Part shown: positions 47,240 to 56,409 of the stretch, one piece after another
How positions within the stretch are numbered: position 1 is the first letter of the stretch
Layout: the number at the start of each line of letters is the position of its first letter
From: Mytilus galloprovincialis
Lineage: Eukaryota > Mollusca > Bivalvia > Mytilida > Mytilidae
DNA: 64,000 nt
NCBI RefSeq assembly: GCF_965363235.1
Contig: NC_134846.1
Coordinates: forward strand, 76,730,724 to 76,794,723
Direction of reading: 5' to 3'
The notes under the pieces: model-generated
The model's input: the letters and a program-made list of their open reading frames with translations, nothing else
Databases searched by the model: none
Told to the model about the DNA's origin: nothing
Program-made: the position numbers and the translations under genes

Positions 47240-47835
47240 TAAGTATCAATTTGCATTGCTGTACGGCGTGTCTCGGTGTTTTGAATATTTAACATTCATG
47301 TATTTATTTTTTTTATGTTTCTGTTATGTTTCGTTTGGCTAATCTGTTAGGTCTTATTGTTTGTAGTCCAAATAGTTTTATTTTTTTTTCTGATATCCTG
47401 TGTTTGTCGTTGATGGAATATGTTTGTTGATGTTCTGTGGTTTGCATTTTTGGTCGAATATTATATTATTTGTTATTCGTTTCTCTGTTATAAATGTTCT
47501 TGCGTGTGTTTGTGGTGTATTTTTGTCACGTAGTGTTTTAGTGATATCTTTTAACATGGTCATACATAAAGCGGGACGTTTGGCTAGCCATTAAACAGGG
47601 TTCAACCTTCAATTTTTCTCAATATGTCCTATACCAAGTCAGGAATATGGCAGTAGATATCTACAAGTTTGTTTGTATGTGTGTTGGCGTTCGCTTTTGT
47701 TGCACTTCAGTGTTCCTCTTGTTCCTTTGTTTTCCTCTTATAGTTGATGTGTTTCCCTCGGTTTTAGTTTGTGATCCGAATTTGTGTTCTCTCGATCGAT
47801 TTTTACACACCATTATACTACTGTTGCCTTAATTT
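47240..47835 (+). repeat. Dispersed repeat ending 'gttgatgtgtttccctcggt'
   Basis: The text 'cctataccaagtcaggaat', 'atagttgatgtgtttccctc', 'gtttgtgatccgaatttgtg' and 'actactgttgcctt' recurs at 57,680-57,905, 49,905-50,010 and, reversed, at 62,930-63,060 and 54,595-54,685. A common bivalve interspersed repeat of unknown class. Confidence 0.6.
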
Positions 47836-49138
47836 ATATTTCTTTCTATTACAATAATATAGTACGAATACCACGCTTCCAATTACTATTAAGTCGCTGA
47901 CAAATGACACTGTGAAAACTTAAGTTTTAATCAGTTGCAGTTTCAAGACTTAGTGCGGCTAAAATTTTAGTTTTGATTTAAACCTTACTGTTTTTGTTTT
48001 TGTCTATTACAGTATAATGAGAAATTCTGGACTATCTACTTTCCTCAGTACTTTATGTGCTATATATTGTTTTTATGCCCGTTTTTCCCAATATTTTAAA
48101 TCGGTCAGTCTTATACATATTACTCATAAATATATCAAAATCTACTGACTCCTTGTAACAATTACAGCTTTGTTACCAATGACAGTGTTTCGTATTTGTT
48201 AAGATTTACTTACAATTTCTATTATACATTTACATAAATCTAGCCTGATTTTCAGTTTCCGAAAGCAAATGCAATATACAATAAAAGACATAGCCTGGGT
48301 TGATAAACGAACATTATTCAACAAATCAACATGCTCTGTTATTAGTAGTTTGAATGCCTTCATGGGAATAAAGCTATCACATTACGTATTTCTCAGTTTG
48401 TAATTGAAATGTGATTGAATCTGCGGAAAAGAAGAATACAATAACAGCCGCTTTGAAATTAGAGCATCGAATGGAACATACAAAGTTTCCCTTTGTAATT
48501 GGTCACACGAGACAGTTGGTTTTATTTGACCATTTCATGTGGTCAAATGTCCGTCAATAATGGATATTTTGCGTGCAAAGGCGACGTGTTTGAGACAGAA
48601 AGCATCCTCGATATCTTATTTTTCGTGAAATAGATTTTTAAATGACAGTCCACAGTATGTAAATAACCACTTTCTTTTATTTATCCTGACAGCAGAATTA
48701 ATGAATGTAGATAAACGGTTGTTTTTGGTGAGAAAGTTGCGTGAATTCTAATGAAAAAATCCCCAAGTGTATTTATAGAGTAGAAATTCGATGCTATCTG
48801 TTTGAACACGTCTCAGAAATATTAGTCACTTGTTCAATAGAAGCCAAGATTACTGTATATATAATAACCCAATTAAAGAACAATCGTTGTAGACTTTGAA
48901 GGTTTTTTTATCAGTATTTTTCTTTCCCTGAAATAAACCTCTCACGAGTCGACGTCAGCTTTGGATATTGAGTTATGATCATAATATAGATATCAATATT
49001 TTTGTTTTATTTAGTTCTACGTATGTTTGTGAAAGTATTTATGATGCAAAAAGCAAAACTTCCAACTTTAAAAAAATCTAAATTCTACATAAATACATCA
49101 ATTTGGATCGGATTTTTTTCAGAAAGAATAAATACAGG
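47836..49138. other. Intergenic, no gene seen
   Basis: No supportable ORF, RNA or element ends. Confidence 0.4.
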
Positions 49139-50235
49139 TTAATAATAAACTCATCAAAGATACCAGGATTGAAATTTCATATTTGCAACAGACGCGCGTT
49201 TTGTCTACAAAAGACTCATCAGTGACGATCGAATAAAGAATATTAAAAAGGCAATAAAGAAAAAAAGAAAAAAAGACGAAGTTGAAGTGCATTGAGGCCC
49301 AAAAATTTCTAAACGTTTTGCCAAATACAGCTAAGGTAATCTATTCCTGATGTAGAAAAGCGATAGTATTTAACAAAAATCAAAGTCAGTTTTGCGTTGA
49401 GGCTTTGGCTAACTCGGCTTTGCATTTTGATGTGCTGGATTAGGTTGTTTTATGTAATGTATCCGTTTTTATTCTGTAGTTAGTCAACACTTCGGGTTTA
49501 TCATGTATATCTATTATATAGTCATTTCATAAAATTTACTGTTAGCAAAAGTATGAATTATTCTTAATAATAAGGATGTTCTTATCCCAGGCAGAAAACC
49601 CTAGCCATATTGGACACAACTTTTTTGAACTTTTGGTCCTCAGTGCTCTTCAACTTTTTACTTGTTTTGGCTTTCGAACTTTTCATCTGAGCGTCACTGG
49701 TTGGTCTTGTTTGGACAAAACGCACGTCTGACGTATTAAATTTTCAACCTGGTACCCTTTGTTAGCTAATATTCGTGTGTTTTCTCTGTTCTATATGTTC
49801 TCCCATTTATTTGTATTGTAGTCCTGTCATGTAAATTAAATGTTGTCATTTTTTTAATGTTATATTTAACATTGCCATAAAAGCGGATGGGTTGTCATAC
49901 CACAAAACCAGGTGAGCGTTTCCCTCAGTTTTAGTTTGTAACCCGGATTTGTTTTTTTCTCAATCGATTTATGAGTTTCGAACAGCGGTATACTACTGTT
50001 GCCTTTATTTTTGAACAGGTTATTTATAGTAATGAACATATCAATAATAACTCAAGTCAACACAGAAGTGCTGACTACTGGGCTGGTGATACCCTTGGGG
50101 AATTAAAACTCCACCAGCAGTGGCATCGACCTAGTGGTGTTAAATAAACTAATCATAGATACCAGGATTGAAATTTTATAGATGCGCTGGTTTTAAAAAG
50201 TCATAAATCGATTGAGGGAAAACAAATCCGGGTAC
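49139..50235. repeat. Mosaic of the 'acgcgcgtttcgtcta' dispersed repeat
   Basis: Plus-strand unit at 49,139-49,370 ('gacgcgcgttttgtctacaa', 'gactcatcagtgacg'), minus-strand unit at 49,575-49,760, and a third part at 50,020-50,200 ('gtgctgactactgggctggt', 'ccaccagcagtggcatcgac'). Further copies are at 51,310-51,770 (minus), 60,680-61,535 and 62,200-62,360 (plus). Confidence 0.7.
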
Positions 50236-50406
50236 CAAACCAAAAACCGACGAAAACACATCAACTATTTTTTTGGAAAATATTTACTTTTATATTCACA
50301 TTTATGAACTGCTGCCATTTAACAATAAATATTTGTTAAAAAAAAATACTTGTAACTAAGATATATTAGTTTCTAAGATCTTCTATGATCTTATTTTAAT
50401 CAAACA

Positions 50407-50885
50407 TCATCTTGAACAAACAACGCATTTTAGATATTTCGAATTTTCATAAGGGGGACACGGCAATGAGCCACAGACGGTAATGACTGGAAAAAACAAT
50501 TTTCCGTCTAAATTTTGCCGACTTCCTTCAAAATATTGAGGATTTTCATCCACACATGAATACTCGGAAGCACCTGCATGTCCATAATGATTTGCACAAA
50601 GAAAACCTCCATATTGTTTTGTCCAGGTAGCAGGACACGAATTCTTTCCGGGAATCATCACGGAGGTGACTGCATTTGTATCCAAACAAGCCGCACAAGG
50701 AACGTCGTCATCCACTTTGACATTTCCATAGGCAAATTGATATTCTGCACCCCAAACGTGTGCTTTATAACCATGAATTTGTAATGCATTTGGAAAATCT
50801 GACGGAGCAAAATCTGGATCATGGGGTAGACATAAGTAATTTGTTCCACCTCCTGTTTCTTTCCAAGCCCCACCACCTGCTATAC
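50407..50885 (-). CDS. Gene A exon 3, C4-like cysteine-rich module
   Basis: Acceptor ttttattacag precedes GTATAGCAGG. About 159 codons to TGA, with Cys in YLCLP, VPCAAC, SCPATW, FLCAN, YSCVD, VCGSLPCPP and KCVVC. An ATG-started frame extends six residues into the intron (MYFITG); splicing to exon 2 is preferred because it keeps the conserved YSGIAGGG junction. Confidence 0.85.
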
Positions 50886-53599
50886 CTGTAATAAAATACA
50901 ATAACTTCTTAATATTATATACTCTTCATAAATACACAAATAAATGATATTTGAAAAAAGCACACTTTTAAGAAAGATTATATGAAAATCTGTAAAAAAA
51001 ACCCAGCACATTATGATTGGTCAACGGTTGAGTGTATACTTAACTTTCCAATCATTTATTTGCGTACATTGAGTTTACTCTGATTAAAAAAAAGAGAAGA
51101 AAGACACTAAGGCAAAAATACATATAGCGTTGTTTGATTGAAGTACATTTTGATTATTAAAGACAATTTGTTAAATTTTAACGGACCAGTCTATCAACAG
51201 AAGATATTTGTATTTGCACTGAACATGTTTGATTGTTTAAAAGACAGAATAAAAAGATGTGGTACGAGTAAAGATTATTTCAGCGAACGAAATCTCATCT
51301 CTAGATGAGCTTGATTTTAAATTATAATCCTTGTACCTTTGATAACTATTGAAACGGTTTACGCGCGTCTGGCGTACTAAATTATAATTCTGGTACCTTT
51401 GATAACTTTTACACCACTGGGTCGATGCTACTATGGGTGGACGTTTCGTCCCCGAGGGTATCACCAGCCCAGTAGTCAACACTCCGGTGTTGACATGAAT
51501 ATCAATAATGTGGTCATTTTTCTAAATTTCCTGTTAACAAAACTTTGAATTTTTCGAAACACTAAGGATTTTCTTATCCCAGGCATAGATTTATCCGTAT
51601 TTGGCACTTTTGGAATTTTGAATCCTCAATGCTCTTCAACTTTTTACTTGTTTGGCTTTAGAAATATTGTGATTTGAGCGTCACTGATGATTCTTATGTA
51701 GTCGAAACGCGCGTCTGGCGTACTAAATTATAATCCTGGTACTTTTGATAACTTTTACATTTTCTATCCAATAAAATAACATGAAATCAAAACAACAGTG
51801 ATTTCTGTAAAAGCCATTTATTTAATTTCAAGTCATGATAATAAAATTCATTTGATTTGCTTCTTTGGTAATACAGTTCTGTTTAAGTATATGAATGAAA
51901 TTATATCCAGTAAATATGTAACGTAATTACATTCACAATAAATTACAATACTTAAATATTATATATTACCAGAATATACTAAATTGGTTCCATTCACAAC
52001 TGGACAGTCTTTTCTTCCCCATCTAATATAAAAAGCACCACCTGTTGGAAGAAATGACCACAACAAATCTTAATAAAAAGTTTAAAAGTATTTATGTCTT
52101 ATCAAAAGGTTCCATTGTTATTTGGTTTTCTTAAATGAAATCAAGTACTTTTATCAAAATTAACTGTCATGCTAAATTTATTGTATTTTTCGTGATTTGA
52201 CCACTATACTATTATAAATGTTATTATTCGACAAACATATTTGTATGTTTCTGTAATAATTCACATGTTTGGTCACTTTTTCACGTTTTGTTACGTTTTT
52301 GGTGTTTGATATTTGGTCTTATTATTTTTGTAATTACAAATTAGAATGTTGTCATTATTTCGCTTGAAGTTCCTGCCTGTTTTTAATCCCACAGAAAGAT
52401 GATTTTTGGGGTATTTTTTTTTAATTACATTTTCTATACTTCAAACAATTTAAAGATTTAAGAAGATGCTTCTAGTATCATTTTTAGATCAACACATTTT
52501 TTCAATCCTGGTCATAGCCGTGTTAAGCATATTACCATAATGGTATGTTTAGAAAAAGGGGTATCTCAAAGAAGGAAATGTTTTAACAATACTTTGTTAG
52601 TTTTCGCATTTGCAAGTAGATGGAGAATAAATGAAATTTTTTAACGACATTGACTGGCTATACAGCCCTTGCAGGGCCGACCACAGCTTGCGCCTTTTTT
52701 GTGTATTGAAATAATTTAATTTTTATCATATGGTTATTAAATGACAAATAAAGTAAATAGAAGTAAAAAGTTGATGGACATGGTTCTCATGATACATTTG
52801 TATAGTATACATTTGTGGCGATAAACGTACCTGACAACACAATCACATCAATTATGAGCCTTTGCAAATACAATCATCTGCATATTTGTATTGCATTCAG
52901 AACGCATGTTCGGTCAAACCTTTCGAAAAACTAAACACATTAAAATATCTTAAATTGTTTCATCAATGTGGAGCAGGAACTGCTTACCCTTCTGGAGCAA
53001 CTGAGATCACCCCCATATTTTGATGGGGTTCGTGTTGGTTAGTCTTTAGTTTTCTATGTTGTGTCTTCTGTACTATCATTTGTCTGTTTGTCTTTTTATT
53101 TTCAGCTATGGCGTTGTTAGTTTATTTTCAATCTATGAGTTTGACTGTTCCTCTGGTATATTTGTCCTTCTGTTATATTCGCTTCGAAGCATTGCTAAGT
53201 TATATTGTGGTAAAAAACCATCTATGATAATTATTGAAATCAAAACAGAAATGTGTATCCTCAGTGTTTAAAAAATAAGATTTCTTGAAAACGCAGCGTA
53301 GGATATGTTATGATCTTCCTTTCTAGAAGCAGTAATTAGCTCAAACAATAATACACACGGTAATATTTTCCTGTTTGTAGTCTGCTTATTGCCAATTCTG
53401 ACCGTAACTTCGAATTTTCATTTTCTATAGACTCCATCCTTACATTTACGCCCTGCAGTTTCTTTTCCAATGCCAAAAAATGTGCATTTATTGCATCCGG
53501 ATCATTTAATAATAACCTTTTTCGTTCATTGTCATATTTCTCGGGCGAACAGAACCAGACAAATGACGTCAGAAACAGAAAGGATTTTACACATGCATC
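50407..53599 (-). CDS. Short-chain collagen C4-like secreted protein, gene A
   Basis: Three exons on the minus strand. Exon 1 (53,359 to about 53,599) reads KSFLFLTSFVWFC, a signal-peptide-like stretch, then ERKRLLLNDPDAINAHFLAL and a coiled coil ending LRSELAISRLQTGKYY; donor gtgtgt. Exon 2 (51,970-52,041, 72 bp) reads GGAFYIRWGRKDCPVVNGTN. Exon 3 (50,407-50,885) reads GIAGGGAWKETGGGTNYLCL, then HVWGAEYQF, DVPCAACLD, SCPATWTKQYGGFLCANHYG, CGSLPCPPY and stops after KCVVCSR. This order (GGGTNYLCLP, VPCAVC, CP..W, CGSLPCPP, CVVC) is the C-terminal module of sponge short-chain collagen C4 and its bivalve relatives. All exon phases agree. No in-frame ATG is visible at the start of exon 1, so the true start may be in an upstream exon or lost. 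No Gly-X-Y repeat is present. Confidence 0.75.
51310..51770 (-). repeat. Copy of the 'acgcgcgtttcgtcta' repeat in gene A intron 2
   Basis: Read on the minus strand: 'aagttatcaaaagtaccagg', 'cgcgtttcgactaca', 'gcctgggataagaaaatcct', 'tgactactgggctggtgata'. It lies between exons 2 and 3. Confidence 0.7.
51970..52041 (-). CDS. Gene A exon 2 (72 bp)
   Basis: Acceptor ttccaacag, donor gtaata. It encodes GGAFYIRWGRKDCPVVNGTN then LVYSG and starts and ends in phase 1, exactly as the 72-bp exon of gene B does. Confidence 0.85.
52960..53175 (+). mobile_element. Retroelement 3' tail fragment
   Basis: 'atgtggagcaggaactgctt', 'ggggttcgtgttggttagtc' and 'tatgagtttgactgttcctc' match the tail of the element at 43,495-44,285 on the opposite strand. 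Only the end is present. Confidence 0.6.
53359..53599 (-). CDS. Gene A exon 1, signal-like segment and coiled coil
   Basis: Aligns residue by residue with gene B exon 1 over the coiled coil (LLLNDPDAINAHFLALEKKL vs LLMNNQDAISAQLLTLERKL). The frame is open back to an in-frame stop near 53,620, without ATG. The 5' boundary is therefore uncertain. Confidence 0.6.
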
Positions 53600-53796
53600 T
53601 AACCTATACTGAATTGTTTAACTGATAATCATCCGGTATTGACAATGAACTATTTTGAAACATTTGAAGGTTGTAATTGATAAGACAGCAATGGTGTATT
53701 AGATATAGGACTATCAAATATGAAGGGCAACAGCCCCGAAGATACGAGAACCACGACCGATTTACATAGAAATAATGAAAAAAATTCAGAATAAAC

Positions 53797-53985
53797 AATG
53801 AAATGGGGAATATGTCAAAGAGACAACAACCCGACCATAGAACAGGCAACAGCAGAAGGTCACCAATAGGTCCACAATGCAGCGAGAAATTCCCGCACCC
53901 CTTCAGCTCGCCCCAAAACAAATGTATCTAATAGTTCAGTGATAATGAGCGACATACTAAACTCCAAATTATACACAAGAAACTA
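53797..53985. repeat. Dispersed repeat, same family as 17,684-17,830
   Basis: 'aatgaaatggggaatatgtc', 'caccaataggtccacaatgc' and 'cgagaaattcccgcacccct'. Lies upstream of gene A. Confidence 0.6.
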
Positions 53986-54030
53986 ATAATAATAATAATG
54001 ATAATAATAATAATAATAATAATAATAATT
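53986..54030 (+). repeat. (TAA)n microsatellite
   Basis: About 14 TAA/ATA units with one TGA interruption. Confidence 0.95.
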
Positions 54031-55204
54031 CTTTATTTAAAGAGGGTTACACAGTTAGATATAAAGCTAATCTTCACCGAGGCCCTCATGAAATACAATG
54101 AAATATAACAAACAATTACAAAATATCAAACAGACACACATACATGAATAATGAAATAAAAAATTGTTATGAAATATACAATTTTCAAAACAGGTAAAAG
54201 TTACAAATTCATATATGACATATATAAACTAATCTCTAGCCAATGAAGAAAAGTAAACGCATAACAATACGCACATTAAAATTCAGTTCAAGAGAAGTCC
54301 ATGTCTGATGTGAGAAGATGAAACAAAAGAAAATAAACAAAATAACAATACATAAATAACAACAGACTACTAACAGTAAACTGACATGTCAGCTCCAGAC
54401 TTCAATTAAACTGATTGAAAGATGATGTCTTCATCATATGAATATCAGGCACAATGCTTATTTTAATTTTTTTTTATATATTTTTCTAAAAAAAAACCAA
54501 TTTCTTTTGAAAATAAAAACAAGAATTCTATCGTATACCCAAATGTTCTATATGCTGCAACTCAAGAAGTGTTGTAGCTACAAGTAAAGACAACAGTAGT
54601 ATACCTTTTTCAAAAGTCGGAAATCGACTGAGAGAATACAAAGCGGGTTACAAACTAAAACCAAAGGAAACACATCAACTATAAAAGCTGGTTGACCATC
54701 AGTACCCAAAGGACTTGTATTAACAAAATGAACCGGAGGATGTTTATTTTAGAAACGCATGTTTTGTGCAAGGAAATCACTGTTTTTTTGTCTCTTTTTC
54801 ATTTTCATTGCTATACTACGCCTCATTTGAACCCACTGTATATAAATACCACTGCACTAATCAGAAGGACGAATTTTCTGTACAAAGCCAATAAATATAT
54901 AGACTTATGCAGCCCAAACTTCCATTGCCTTAAACATGTTAATGAAAGATCCGAAAACTATAACAATACAGAACGACATGCTTTAAAACTATAGCAAAAA
55001 TAATGTTTGACCCATTTTTATTCGTTATTGGAAAAAAAAAGAACTTAACATATATGAGGTAAAATTGATGGTTATCTTAAAAAATAAATAACATTTTCCG
55101 TTTAATTGGAATAATTAAAATATTTTCGATCTGCCTCTTTTGGACATCAAAGGTCAATACCATTATTTTAAGAGCAATTTCGTCTACCTCACAAAATCAA
55201 AAAT
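54031..55204. other. Intergenic between genes A and B
   Basis: No gene supported. The frame 54,692-54,994 (100 codons) follows a dispersed-repeat piece (54,595-54,690) and has no recognisable motif. Confidence 0.4.
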
Positions 55205-55411
55205 GGTTAGCGATCTCCAGAGTACTCCGGTCTCCTCCATCAATTAAATCTAACCACCACATCAAAGCATTATAGAGTTAAATTTGGCGTTAACCATCAA
55301 TCAACCAATCAATCTATGCATATGTTTCTGAGTTTTGTTCCAGGCATATGTTTTTAAAGATTTTCTAGGTATACTTTTCTTTCTTTTAAACGAATTCAAG
55401 GAAGGAAAACC

Positions 55412-55417
55412 TTTATT
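55412..55417 (-). terminator. Polyadenylation signal overlapping the stop codon of gene B
   Basis: On the minus strand the stop TGA (55,419-55,417) runs into AATAAA, sharing its last A. The partial copy B' keeps the same overlap at 63,848-63,855. Confidence 0.65.
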
Positions 55418-55895
55418 CATTTTGAACAAACAACACAAACCATATATTTAACGTTGTCATAAGGTGGACAGGGCAATGAGCCACATTTTGAAACAACTGG
55501 ATAGAACAATTTTCCATCTTGATTGTCTCGTTTTCCTTCAATATATTGTGCATCATAGTCAACACATGCGTATTCAGAAGCCCCAGCATGAGAGTACATA
55601 TTGGCACACAGAAATCCGTTGTATTGTTTTTTCCATTGAGACGGACATGACGTTTTCGCAAGAATCATCAAAGAGGTTTCTGTCGTTGTATCGCGACACA
55701 CTGCACATGGAACGTCGTCATCCACCTTGACCATACTGAAGGAGTACTGATATTCGGCTCCCCAAACGTATGCAACAAAACCACTTCTTTCGAGCTCATG
55801 AGGAAAATCTGCGAGACTTTGATCGGGATCATGTGGCAGGCATAAGTAGTTAGTACCACTTCCGGTTTTACCATAGCTTCCTCCACCTGCGATAC
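55417..55895 (-). CDS. Gene B exon 3, C4-like cysteine-rich module
   Basis: Acceptor ctgattcag. 479 bp, the same length as gene A exon 3 (479 bp). All Cys positions of gene A are kept. About 60% of residues look identical by eye; this was not computed. Confidence 0.87.
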
Positions 55896-56347
55896 CTGAA
55901 TCAGAAATAACGTTGAATTGGAATACGATAACGATAACGATACCTATACGATGGAGTTATTTCAAATTGAACTGTAAGATTATAACTAAACGGTGTAAAC
56001 AAAATATAATTGTATCAATAATTATTTACGCCCGTACAAGGCAAATACAAGAATAATTCAGTGGAATACATCTCAAAAGCAAAGAATTGTAAAACCAGAA
56101 ATATTATCTGTTTTGAAGGGTCAAGTTAAGTGAGTATTGAAAGACGTAAAAGCTATTTTGTTTGTCTCAAAATGAATATCCTTGGAAAGAAAATTATCCT
56201 TTGTTAGAAAATGCTATAATAACGGTTTCAACAGAAAATAAGACCACTGGAAAAGAGGCTCTTGCCTCATTTTTCCTCTTCATAGATGGATTTGATAATT
56301 TTTCCCCCTAAAATAATATCTTTATTGCACCTTTCTTTGCTGTTCTG

Positions 56348-56409
<62 letters not shown>

